Source of the DNA: Rhizobium sp. 16-488-2b
GTDB taxonomy: Bacteria > Pseudomonadota > Alphaproteobacteria > Rhizobiales > Rhizobiaceae
Assembly: GCF_017741815.1 (NCBI RefSeq)
Contig: NZ_JAGHMF010000017.1
Coordinates: forward strand, 1-64,000
Reading direction: 5' to 3'
Length of the DNA: 64,000 bases
Shown here piece by piece: positions 15,794 through 23,226 of the stretch (positions are counted from its first letter, which is position 1; each line of letters opens with the position of its first letter). Both the position numbers and the translations under genes were made by a program. The notes below the pieces were generated by a model. It made no database searches. It saw nothing but the letters and a program-made list of their open reading frames with translations, and had not been told where the DNA came from.

Positions 15794-16588
15794 ATGACAC
15801 TTTCTACTCGAATTGCGCCGCACCTTCCTTATCTGCGCCGCTATTCACGGGCGTTGACCGGCACACAGACATCAGGCGACGCGTATGTCGCCGCAGTGCT
15901 TGAGGCAATCATTGCCGACATATCCATTTTCCCTGACACATCGAACGACCGCGTTGCACTCTACAAACTGTTCACGACGCTGTTTGGTTCCTCGACAGTG
16001 CAGATTCCAGAGCCCTCCTCCCCCTACGCCTGGGAGCAGCGCGCCACCATCAACCTCGGCAAGGTCTCGCCGCGCGCCCGTCAGGCCTTCATCCTGGCCT
16101 CGGTCGAAAATTTCCGCGTCGGCGAAATCGCTGAAATCCTCGACAGCGAGGAGAGCGAAGTGGCGACCCTGCTCGACAGCGCATCGCGCGAGATTTCCCG
16201 CCAGGTCGCGACCGATATCATGATCATCGAGGACGAACCGCTGATCGCCATGGATATCGAGCAGATGGTCGAGAGCCTGGGCCACCGCGTCACCGGCATC
16301 GCCCGCACCCACACGGAAGCCGTGGCGCTCTACAACAAGACCAAGCCGAGCATGGTTCTCGCCGACATCCAGCTTGCCGATGGCAGCTCGGGTATCGACG
16401 CGGTCAACGACATCCTCAAGACCTCGAGCGTGCCGGTGATCTTCATCACCGCCTTCCCCGAGCGCCTTCTGACTGGTGAGCGTCCCGAGCCGACCTTCCT
16501 CGTCACCAAGCCATTCAATCCTGACATGGTCAAAGCTCTGATCAGCCAGGCGCTTTTCTTCAACGAAAGCACGAAGGCAGCCGCCTGA
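15794..16588 (+). CDS. phyR: Response regulator PhyR (sigma-like domain + receiver)
   Basis: 264 residues from ATG 15794. Residues 1-135 form the EcfG-mimicking domain (region-2-like N-terminus, then VSPRARQAFILASVENFRVG of region 4). Residues 141-255 form the receiver with acidic pair E146/D147, phosphoacceptor D191 (VLADIQLADG), T219 and K239. When phosphorylated, PhyR sequesters NepR and frees EcfG. The frame is open upstream to 15542, but that would read through the promoter. An HWE kinase gene follows. Confidence 0.95.
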   Translation: MTLSTRIAPHLPYLRRYSRALTGTQTSGDAYVAAVLEAIIADISIFPDTSNDRVALYKLFTTLFGSSTVQIPEPSSPYAWEQRATINLGKVSPRARQAFILASVENFRVGEIAEILDSEESEVATLLDSASREISRQVATDIMIIEDEPLIAMDIEQMVESLGHRVTGIARTHTEAVALYNKTKPSMVLADIQLADGSSGIDAVNDILKTSSVPVIFITAFPERLLTGERPEPTFLVTKPFNPDMVKALISQALFFNESTKAAA

Positions 16589-16608
16589 CGCTATATTTCA
16601 GCCATTGC

Positions 16609-16633
16609 GGAACAATGCAAAAGGGGGAGCGTT
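16609..16633 (+). promoter_or_regulatory. EcfG-type promoter (GGAAC-N16-CGTT) for the HWE kinase
   Basis: GGAAC at 16609-16613 and CGTT at 16630-16633 with a 16-base spacer, an exact consensus match, lies between phyR and the kinase. The kinase start is 124 (GTG) or 184 (ATG) bases downstream. Confidence 0.7.
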
Positions 16634-16756
16634 CCAGTCCATCTGCAGCGCTCCCCGGATATTAAGATTTTATCTAGCGCTTGCCTCTAAAAAGAAGCGG
16701 TGGGCGGACTTTCGGGTCTGCTGGCGGCATAAACGGATTGAAGGAAAGGCGGCTGG

Positions 16757-17788
16757 GTGAAGAGGACTGGACCATTGGCCGGCACGCCCTTCGCATTGGA
16801 AGGCAAGGAGCTCTTGATGGAGCGGGCGCTCGCGAGCGCCGGCATTGCCGTTGTCTATCAGGATCCCGACCTCGGCATCGTCTACGCCGAGAACCTCCCC
16901 GCGCATCTTGAACACGCCGTTCTCCCCGGCGGCAGCGACGCCGACATGTTCGGCGAGGTCCACGCGCGCAATCTCGAAACACTGAAGCGCAAGGTGCTGG
17001 AAACCGGCACGCCGGCCAGCACAGAAGCCGACATCGCCATCGACGGCGAGATGCGCACCTACGAAATCAATGTGCAGCGGGTCACGCTTGGCCACGAAAT
17101 CGGCCTGCTGTCGATCATAACCGAGATCACCGAGACCAGACACCGCGAGAAGGTGCTGAAGTCGCTTCTGCGCGAACTCTCGCACCGCTCGAAGAACCTG
17201 CTTGCCATCATCCAGGGCATCGCCACGCAGACCGCCCGAAACACGCTGTCACTCGACAGCTTCCTGGTAAAATTCCGCGGCCGGCTTCAGTCGCTGTCGA
17301 ACTCCCAGGATCTCATCACCGACAGTAGCTGGCGCGGCGCCTTCCTCTTCGAACTCACCCGCAAGCAGTTCGCCCCCTATTGGCCGGAGAGCGCCGGCCC
17401 CCTGCCCGTCACCGGGCTCAATGTTCACCTGACGCCAAACGCGGCGGTTCATGTCGGCCTTGCGTTGCACGAGTTGATCGTCAATTCGGCGACCTTCGGC
17501 GCCATTGCCGGCGGTGCACCCGCGATCGCGCTCGACTGTCAGGAAACAACTCACGGCGACCGCAAGGCGATCAGCTTCACCTGGACCGAAACGCTACCCA
17601 ACGACGAAGTCCACGAATTCAGCGACAACAGCTTCGGCCGCATCGTGCTCGAACGTGTCGTGCCCTCGTCGGTCAACGGCAAGGCGGATTTGCGCCTGAC
17701 GCCGGGACGTATCGAGTATCACCTGCTGATCCCAGACACGGAATTCGAAATCCTCAAGCGCGCGCCGCAGCAGGTCGGCGGCGTCTGA
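16757..17788 (+). CDS. HWE/HisKA_2-type histidine kinase, probable PhyR kinase
   Basis: 343 residues from GTG 16757; ATG 16817 (residue 21) has a textbook AAGGAG six bases ahead and may be the true start. An N-terminal PAS-like sensor with no membrane segment (to about 125) precedes the phosphoacceptor region LLRELSHRSKNLLAIIQGIA with H143. The ATPase part has HVGLALHELIVNSATFG (N box) and the FTWTE motif of the HWE group, but the GFG glycine loop is changed to SFG and the usual HD before the tryptophan is replaced (NSQDLITDSSW). Its place next to phyR and its EcfG promoter make it the likely cytoplasmic PhyK-type kinase. An inhibitory or phosphatase role is also possible. Confidence 0.8.
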   Translation: MKRTGPLAGTPFALEGKELLMERALASAGIAVVYQDPDLGIVYAENLPAHLEHAVLPGGSDADMFGEVHARNLETLKRKVLETGTPASTEADIAIDGEMRTYEINVQRVTLGHEIGLLSIITEITETRHREKVLKSLLRELSHRSKNLLAIIQGIATQTARNTLSLDSFLVKFRGRLQSLSNSQDLITDSSWRGAFLFELTRKQFAPYWPESAGPLPVTGLNVHLTPNAAVHVGLALHELIVNSATFGAIAGGAPAIALDCQETTHGDRKAISFTWTETLPNDEVHEFSDNSFGRIVLERVVPSSVNGKADLRLTPGRIEYHLLIPDTEFEILKRAPQQVGGV

Positions 17789-17835
17789 CGTTCACCACCT
17801 GACATTCCATCTATTTTTATTGAATATCGCGCACA

Positions 17836-17960
17836 AGAAAACAGCCAGTGCGAGGGCGGCGCACCGGCTGTTTTCACTCACCGGGAGGGGACCGTGAGTG
17901 TGATCCGAAGGTGGTTTGGGGGCGCGCATTTTTGGGTCGATGCGATCACCATTCGGATAT
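17836..17960 (-). ncRNA. Candidate EcfG-controlled small RNA with anti-SD loop (GsrN-like)
   Basis: No convincing protein frame, but all parts of an sRNA gene are seen on the - strand. An exact EcfG promoter (GGAAC-N16-CGTT, 17991-17967) is followed at the expected start by a hairpin: ATCCGAA+GGTG pairs with CACC+TTCGGAT (17958-17947 with 17913-17903, one bulged base). A second 7-bp hairpin CACTCAC/GTGAGTG (17900-17894 with 17881-17875) presents a 12-base loop containing CCCCTCCC. A strong terminator with TTTTCTT follows. Length is about 125 nt. In Caulobacter the sigma-T-dependent sRNA GsrN acts through a C-rich loop on ribosome sites; homology is my inference from architecture and locus. 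Confidence 0.6.
17838..17874. terminator. Bidirectional terminator for the sRNA and the HWE kinase gene
   Basis: A 9-bp outer stem AAAACAGCC / GGCTGTTTT plus a 5-bp inner stem GTGCG / CGCAC, separated by single mismatched bases. On the - strand it is followed by TTTTCTT, on the + strand by TTTTCA. It lies 50 bases after the kinase stop and at the 3' end of the proposed small RNA. Confidence 0.85.
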
Positions 17961-17966
17961 CGCCAT

Positions 17967-17991
17967 AACGGGCTGTGCGAGGAATGGTTCC
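17967..17991 (-). promoter_or_regulatory. EcfG-type promoter (GGAAC-N16-CGTT) for the candidate sRNA
   Basis: On the - strand GGAAC (17991-17987), 16 bases, then CGTT (17970-17967): an exact match in a region with no leftward protein gene. This is the fourth exact EcfG match within 4.3 kb. Confidence 0.7.
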
Positions 17992-18156
17992 CGCTCTTCA
18001 CGAAAAATCTCTGATTTTTTCAATTATTCTTCCGCTGTGAAGGGAAGCGCCGCCGCAAGCGCCCATCGAGCGACTTGACAGCAATCAACTCAAAATCGAA
18101 AAACCGTTCTAAAACAGCAGGATACTCCGACAATCAAGCCTGCCCTATGCTAAAAT

Positions 18157-18172
18157 TTTACCGTTTGATAAA
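18157..18172. promoter_or_regulatory. Candidate RutR-like operator upstream of preT
   Basis: TTTACC-GTTT-GATAAA is an imperfect dyad 61 bases before preT. It shares TTTACC and the spacing with the better RutR-like site at 27881, so the same regulator may bind both. The match to the E. coli RutR consensus is weaker here. Confidence 0.35.
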
Positions 18173-18232
18173 TTTTTTATCCTGAGTTAGGCTTCGTTCC
18201 ACTGGCCGTTTACCTATAATGAGGGAACTTCA

Positions 18233-19594
18233 ATGGAACGTCTGGACACTGGGATTCATGCTGGCCGGCTTTCGCCCGCCGAGTATGACAAGAATTTCTC
18301 CGATCTTCACCCGCGCCTCGACAAGCACGAGGCTCTGGTCGCCTCCGACCGCTGTTATTTCTGCTACGACGCGCCCTGTATGACGGCCTGTCCCACCGCC
18401 ATCGATATCCCGCTCTTCATCCGGCAGATATCGACTGGCAATCCCCTCGGCTCCGCCAAGACCATCTTCGACCAGAACATCCTGGGCGGCATGTGCGCCC
18501 GCGTCTGTCCCACCGAAGAGCTCTGCGAGCAGGCCTGCGTGCGCAACACGGCCGAGGAACGCCCCGTCGAGATCGGCCGCCTGCAGCGCTACGCCACCGA
18601 TGCGGCCATGCAATCAGGCAAGCAGTATTACACCCGCGCTGCCTCGTCAGGAAAGAAGATCGCCGTCGTCGGCGCCGGCCCGGCCGGCCTTGCCGCCGCG
18701 CACCGCCTAGCGGTCAAGGGCCATGAGGTCGTGATCTATGACGCCAAGCCGAAATCCGGCGGCCTCAACGAATACGGCATCGCAACCTACAAATCCGTCG
18801 ACGGCTTCGCGCAGAAGGAAGTCGACTACGTGCTGTCGATCGGCGGCATCGAGGTCAGGCACGGCCAACTGCTCGGCCGCGACTTCCAGCTGGCCGACCT
18901 GCAACAGCAATATGACGCCGTCTTCCTCGGCATCGGCCTATCGGGGGTCAACGCGCTCCGCGTCGAGGGCGAAAACCTCGCGGGCGTCGACGACGCGGTC
19001 GATTTCATCGCGGCGCTGCGTCAGACCGACAACAAGGCCGACATCGCCATCGGTCGCCGCGTCATCGTGCTCGGCGGCGGCATGACCGCCATCGATGCGG
19101 CCGTGCAGGCAAAGCTCTTGGGCGCCGAGGAAGTGACCATCTGCTACCGCCGTGGCAAGGAGCATATGAACGCCTCGGAGTTCGAGCAGGATCTGGCGAC
19201 GTCCAAGGGCGTCATCATCCGCCACTGGCTGGCGCCGAAGGCGATCCTTGCGCAGGACGGCAAGGTCGCGGCCCTTGAGGTCGAATACACCACGCTGTCG
19301 GAAGGACGCCTTGCGACGACCGGCGAAACCGGCGTGATCGCCGCCGACCAGATCTTCAAGGCGATCGGCCAAGCTCTCGTCTCGTCGAGCCTTGGGAGCC
19401 TGCGTCTGGAATCCGGCCGCATCGTCGTCGATGCCGAAGGCCGCACCTCGCTTGACGGCGTCTGGGCCGGCGGCGACTGCGTCTTCGGGGGCAACGACCT
19501 CACCGTCTCGGCCGTCGCCAATGGCCGCGACGCCGCCGAATCCATTCACCGCATGCTGGCCGCTGATGCGCAGCCGGCCGTTGCCGTCGCCTGA
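18233..19594 (+). CDS. preT: NAD-dependent dihydropyrimidine dehydrogenase, PreT subunit
   Basis: 453 residues, normal for PreT/PydX-type subunits. The N-terminal iron-sulfur domain (residues about 40-105) has CYFCYDAPCMTACP and GGMCARVCPTEELCEQAC. An FAD site IAVVGAGPAGLAAAHRLA and an NAD site VIVLGGGMTAIDAAVQAKLL follow, ending with GVWAGGDC. With PreA it catalyses NAD-linked reduction of uracil and thymine to the dihydro forms, the first step of reductive pyrimidine breakdown. preA starts 15 bases downstream. The ATG has GAGGGAACTTCA upstream. Confidence 0.92.
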   Translation: MERLDTGIHAGRLSPAEYDKNFSDLHPRLDKHEALVASDRCYFCYDAPCMTACPTAIDIPLFIRQISTGNPLGSAKTIFDQNILGGMCARVCPTEELCEQACVRNTAEERPVEIGRLQRYATDAAMQSGKQYYTRAASSGKKIAVVGAGPAGLAAAHRLAVKGHEVVIYDAKPKSGGLNEYGIATYKSVDGFAQKEVDYVLSIGGIEVRHGQLLGRDFQLADLQQQYDAVFLGIGLSGVNALRVEGENLAGVDDAVDFIAALRQTDNKADIAIGRRVIVLGGGMTAIDAAVQAKLLGAEEVTICYRRGKEHMNASEFEQDLATSKGVIIRHWLAPKAILAQDGKVAALEVEYTTLSEGRLATTGETGVIAADQIFKAIGQALVSSSLGSLRLESGRIVVDAEGRTSLDGVWAGGDCVFGGNDLTVSAVANGRDAAESIHRMLAADAQPAVAVA

Positions 19595-19609
19595 AGGGGA
19601 GAGTGAACC

Positions 19610-20923
19610 ATGGCTGATCTCCGCAACAATTTCGTCGGCATCAAATCGCCGAACCCCTTCTGGCTCGCCTCGGCGCCGCCGACAGACAAGGCCTACAACG
19701 TCGAGCGCGCCTTCAAGGCGGGCTGGGGTGGCGTGGTCTGGAAGACGCTGGGCGAGGAAGGCCCGCCCGTCGTCAACGTCAACGGCCCGCGCTACGGCGC
19801 GATCTGGGGCGCCGACCGCCGCCTGCTCGGCTTGAACAACATCGAGCTCATCACCGACCGCGACCTCTACACCAACCTGCGCGAAATGAAGCAGGTGAAG
19901 ATGAACTGGCCGGACCGGGCGCTGATCGCGTCGATCATGGTTCCCTGCGAGGAAGAGAGCTGGAAGGCGATCCTGCCGCTGGTGGAAGAGACCGGCGCCG
20001 ACGGCATCGAGCTCAACTTCGGCTGTCCGCACGGCATGTCCGAGCGCGGCATGGGTGCCGCAGTCGGCCAGGTGCCTGAATATATCGAGATGGTGGTGCG
20101 CTGGTGCAAGCAGTACACCCGCATGCCCATCATCACCAAGCTCACGCCCAATATCACCGACATCAGGAAGCCGGCCCGCGCGGCGAAAGCCGGCGGCACT
20201 GACGCGGTGTCGCTGATCAACACGATCAACTCGATCACCTCGGTCAATCTCGACACCTTCTCGCCGGAACCCTCGATCGACGGACGCGGCAGCCATGGCG
20301 GCTATTGCGGCCCGGCGGTCAAGCCGATCGCGCTCAACATGGTGGCAGAGATCGCCCGCGATCCGGAAACCCAGGGCTTGCCCATCTCGGGCATCGGCGG
20401 CGTCACCACCTGGCGCGATGCCGCCGAGTTCCTGGCGCTCGGCGCCGGCAACGTGCAGGTCTGCACGGCGGCGATGACCTACGGCTTCAAGATCGTCCAG
20501 GAGATGATCTCCGGCCTCTCCGATTGGATGGACGCCAAGGGCCACCGCAACCTCGACGACATTACCGGCCGCGCAGTACCCAATGTATCCGACTGGCAGT
20601 ATCTCAACCTCAACTACATCGCCAAGGCCAAGATCGACCAGGACGCCTGCATCAAATGCGGCCGCTGCCACATCGCCTGCGAAGACACCTCGCACCAGGC
20701 GATCACGCAATTCGTCAATGGCGTCAGGCACTTCGAAGTCATGGAAGACGAATGCGTCGGCTGCAACCTTTGCGTCAACGTCTGTCCCGTTGAAAACTGC
20801 ATCACCATGGAGCAGCTACCCGTGGGCAGCCTCGACGAACGCACCGGCAAGACCGTCGACCCCAACTACGCCAACTGGACGACGCATCCGAACAACCCGA
20901 TGGCCAGGCAGGCCGCGGAGTAA
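19610..20923 (+). CDS. preA: NAD-dependent dihydropyrimidine dehydrogenase, PreA subunit
   Basis: 437 residues. A dihydroorotate-dehydrogenase-like FMN barrel contains the catalytic loop ELNFGCPHGMSERGMGAA with the active-site Cys, and ISGIGGVTTWRDAAEFLALG for phosphate binding. The C-terminal part (from about residue 335) carries two [4Fe-4S] ferredoxin motifs, CIKCGRCHIACED and CVGCNLCVNVCPVENC. It is the pyrimidine-reducing half of the PreTA enzyme. Downstream pathway enzymes are at 28-31 kb, separated by unrelated genes. A strong inverted repeat follows the stop. Confidence 0.94.
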   Translation: MADLRNNFVGIKSPNPFWLASAPPTDKAYNVERAFKAGWGGVVWKTLGEEGPPVVNVNGPRYGAIWGADRRLLGLNNIELITDRDLYTNLREMKQVKMNWPDRALIASIMVPCEEESWKAILPLVEETGADGIELNFGCPHGMSERGMGAAVGQVPEYIEMVVRWCKQYTRMPIITKLTPNITDIRKPARAAKAGGTDAVSLINTINSITSVNLDTFSPEPSIDGRGSHGGYCGPAVKPIALNMVAEIARDPETQGLPISGIGGVTTWRDAAEFLALGAGNVQVCTAAMTYGFKIVQEMISGLSDWMDAKGHRNLDDITGRAVPNVSDWQYLNLNYIAKAKIDQDACIKCGRCHIACEDTSHQAITQFVNGVRHFEVMEDECVGCNLCVNVCPVENCITMEQLPVGSLDERTGKTVDPNYANWTTHPNNPMARQAAE

Positions 20924-20944
20924 GCAAGTCCAGTCATCAGAATG

Positions 20945-20989
20945 CAAAGCCGCAAACTGTAAAGCGACACTTTACAGTTTGCGGCTTTG
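20945..20989. repeat. 20-bp perfect inverted repeat between preA and higBA
   Basis: Arms 20945-20964 (starting CAAAGCCGCAAACTG) and 20970-20989 are perfect reverse complements over 20 bases with a 5-base CGACA loop. It begins 21 bases after preA and ends 15 bases before higB. There is no T run, so it is unusual as a terminator; RNA stabilisation, a protein-binding site or a mobile-repeat remnant are alternatives. Confidence 0.8.
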
Positions 20990-21004
20990 TGATTATATGT
21001 CCTC

Positions 21005-21295
21005 ATGAGGATACGGAATATTCTCCATAAAGGCCTTCGACGGTTCGTCGTCGATGACGACGCGTCCGGCCTCCAACCGGCTGTCGTGGCCAAGCTGCGC
21101 CGCATGATTTCTTATCTGCAAGATATGCAGACGGAACACGAGCTAAGGGCTATTCCAAGCTGGAAAGCGCACCAACTCACAGGCGACCGGAAAGGCACCT
21201 GGAGCCTGTTTGTCACCAAGAACTGGCGGCTTACATTTCGTATCGACAACTCGGAGATCGAGATTATCGATCTGAACTACGAAGACTATCACTAG
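21005..21295 (+). CDS. higB: HigB/RelE-family toxin
   Basis: 96 residues. The beginning (ILHKGLRRFV), a middle LRRMISYLQDM and the ending WSLFVTKNWRLTFRI ... LNYEDYH match HigB-type mRNA interferases, which cut mRNA on the ribosome. The toxin gene comes before its antitoxin (10 bases apart), the typical higBA order. The HigA partner is expected to repress the operon; the preceding inverted repeat may be involved, but this is not known. Confidence 0.88.
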   Translation: MRIRNILHKGLRRFVVDDDASGLQPAVVAKLRRMISYLQDMQTEHELRAIPSWKAHQLTGDRKGTWSLFVTKNWRLTFRIDNSEIEIIDLNYEDYH

Positions 21296-21305
21296 GAATG
21301 ACCCC

Positions 21306-21620
21306 ATGACGGACGCACTTGGTATTCGCGTAAAAAGCCCCGCACATCCCGGCGACTTTCTGAAGCACGAGGTCTTGGAAGAGCTTGCGCTTTCGGTCAC
21401 CGATGCCGCGCGCGTCCTCGGCGTGACCCGGCCTGCCCTTTCCGCCCTGCTCAACGAGAGGGCATCGCTATCGCCGGAAATGGCGCTGCGGTTCGAGAAG
21501 GCGTTCGGGCTTTCCATGGATACGCTGATGCGCATGCAGAACAGCTTCGACATCGCCCAGGCCCGCAAGCGCGAGAACGACATCAACGTTAAGCCCTATC
21601 GCCCCGGCTCGCATCCGTAA
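21306..21620 (+). CDS. higA: HigA-family antitoxin
   Basis: 104 residues. HPGDFLKHEVLEELALSVTD leads into the HTH_3-like helix-turn-helix AARVLGVTRPALSALLNERA, then LSPEMALRFEKAFGLSMDTL. It neutralises HigB and binds the operon promoter. The 3' end overlaps the convergent FtrA-like gene by 32 bases, so the C-terminus (from about residue 93) is encoded opposite another coding sequence. Confidence 0.88.
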   Translation: MTDALGIRVKSPAHPGDFLKHEVLEELALSVTDAARVLGVTRPALSALLNERASLSPEMALRFEKAFGLSMDTLMRMQNSFDIAQARKRENDINVKPYRPGSHP

Positions 21621-22617
21621 CCCCACCCGAAAACACCTTCCGATAAGCCCCCGGGCTGGTCCCCAGCCGTCGGCGAAAATGGTGCCGCATCGTTGCCGGC
21701 GTGCCGAAGCCGCAGGCGGTGGCGATGTCGTCGAGCGATGCCTCGCCCTTTCGCTCCAACAGTTCGCGCGCATGCCGCAGCCGCTCGATGAGCAACCATT
21801 CGCCGACGCTCGACCCCGTCGTGGCCTCGAAACGGCGCTGGAAGGTGCGCTGGCTCATCCCCGCCTTCGCCGCAAGCAGGCTGATCGGCTGCTCCTCATC
21901 GAGCCGCGACCGCATCCACTCGATAAGCGGCCCGAGCCGCACGCCTTCGCGCGGCTGCGGCACCGGAGCGCGGATGAACTGCGCCTGCCCGCCCTCGCGA
22001 TGCGGCGGCACGACGAGGCGCCGTGCGACCGAATTGGCCGCCTCCGCGCCGAAATCGCCGCGCACCACATGCAGGCAGAGATCGATGCCGGCCGCACTGC
22101 CCGCAGCCGTCAGCATCCGCCCCTCGTCCATGTAGAGCACATCGGCATCGAGCCCGATCTCGGGATAGCGCTCGGCGACGGAAGCGACATAGCGCCAGTG
22201 CGTCGTCGCCCGCTTGCCTGCAAGCAACCCCGAGGCGGCCAGAACCGCTACACCCGAGCATAGCGACATGATCCTCGCCCCTCGCCCATGCGCCGCTTGC
22301 AACGCCTCTATTAGCCCGTCGGGCACCGGCGCATCGATCGCCCGCCAGCCTGGAACGACGATCAAATCGGCATCATCGAGATCGTCGAGACCACCATCGA
22401 CGGTGACGCTCAGCCCACCGGCCGCGCGAAGCGGCCCGGCTTCGACGCCGCAGGCGCGAAAACGATACCAGTTCGTGCCCATCTCCGGCCTCGGCAGGCC
22501 GAAGACCTCGTAGGCGATGCCGAATTCGAAGGTGCACAGGCCGTCATAGACGAGCACGGCAACCTTGGGTCCTGACAGTGCGGCAGCATTTGGCATGATC
22601 TTTACGACAGTCGTCAT
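21589..22617 (-). CDS. GlxA/FtrA-type AraC regulator (DJ-1/PfpI domain + HTH)
   Basis: 342 residues from ATG 22617; TTG 22638 and ATG 22596 are possible. Residues 1-190 form a DJ-1/PfpI amidase-like domain (VAVLVYDGLCTFEFGIAYEV, RIMSLCSGVAVLAASGLL with the nucleophile-elbow Cys). The C-terminus has two AraC helix-turn-helices (SLLAAKAGMSQRTFQRRFEA, DIATACGFGTPATMRHHFRR). Close to FtrA by layout. The divergent rhodanese gene 68 bases away is a frequent neighbour and probable target. Confidence 0.85.
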   Translation of the reverse strand: MTTVVKIMPNAAALSGPKVAVLVYDGLCTFEFGIAYEVFGLPRPEMGTNWYRFRACGVEAGPLRAAGGLSVTVDGGLDDLDDADLIVVPGWRAIDAPVPDGLIEALQAAHGRGARIMSLCSGVAVLAASGLLAGKRATTHWRYVASVAERYPEIGLDADVLYMDEGRMLTAAGSAAGIDLCLHVVRGDFGAEAANSVARRLVVPPHREGGQAQFIRAPVPQPREGVRLGPLIEWMRSRLDEEQPISLLAAKAGMSQRTFQRRFEATTGSSVGEWLLIERLRHARELLERKGEASLDDIATACGFGTPATMRHHFRRRLGTSPGAYRKVFSGGVTDASRGDRA

Positions 22618-22685
22618 TATGGCCAGTTTCGCCAACACCTATCATCGCTCATTGTGTCCGGCAACAGCAACGACAGGAGACCCCG

Positions 22686-23144
22686 ATGACCGACATGATC
22701 CCCGAACAGCAGCCCGCAGCCCACCCCGCGCCACCAAGCTACGTCGCAGAAACCCCAGCCGCGGCACCGGAGGCGATCGCCGCCTATTACGCCCGCAAGC
22801 TCGCCTTCGAAACCGATTGCTGGGACGTTCACGCCTCGCTTGCATCAGGGCGCATCGACTTCGTTCTCCTCGACGTGCGCTCTCCCGCCATGTTCGCGCG
22901 GTTGCATGTGCCCAGCGCCCAGAACCTGCCGCACGGCAAGATGACCGCGCACCGCATGTCTCAGTGGCCATCGGACACGCTCTTCGTGGTCTACTGCGCC
23001 GGCCCACATTGCAACGGCACCGACAAGGCCGCCCTACGCCTCGCCAAACTCGGCTACCGGGTCAAGGTGATGATCGGCGGCATGACCGGCTGGGCGGACG
23101 AAGGCTTCGATTTCGAAACCGGATCGTCCAACGCTACAGCATAA
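22686..23144 (+). CDS. Rhodanese-like sulfurtransferase
   Basis: 152 residues. A variable N-terminal part (to about 45) precedes a single rhodanese domain: DFVLLDVRSPAMFARLHVPS, then the active-site loop VVYCAGPHCNGTD with catalytic Cys in CAGPHC, and KVMIGGMTGWADEGF at the end. Single-domain rhodaneses transfer sulfane sulfur or act as thiol-redox signal proteins. A good GGAGA site precedes the ATG. Expression is likely under the divergent FtrA-like regulator. Confidence 0.85.
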   Translation: MTDMIPEQQPAAHPAPPSYVAETPAAAPEAIAAYYARKLAFETDCWDVHASLASGRIDFVLLDVRSPAMFARLHVPSAQNLPHGKMTAHRMSQWPSDTLFVVYCAGPHCNGTDKAALRLAKLGYRVKVMIGGMTGWADEGFDFETGSSNATA

Positions 23145-23226
23145 CGGCGGGCATATGCGCCGAACGGGGAGATTGAGTTTTCCGCGCCGGCGCGCATAGT
23201 CATCGCAGGCTCAAGAGGTGGCCCGC

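Noticed and set aside
17792..18001. 69-codon leftward frame after the HWE kinase
   Set aside because: Its start lies upstream of the EcfG -10 element and it runs through two hairpins and a terminator. An RNA gene explains the region better.
18075..18103. Housekeeping promoter for preT starting at TTGACA (18075)
   Set aside because: The base positions 17 downstream read GAAAAA, not a -10 box, so I could not support it.
18938..20731. 597-codon open frame antisense to preT and preA
   Set aside because: A shadow of two well-identified enzyme genes; its sequence is repetitive in charged residues.
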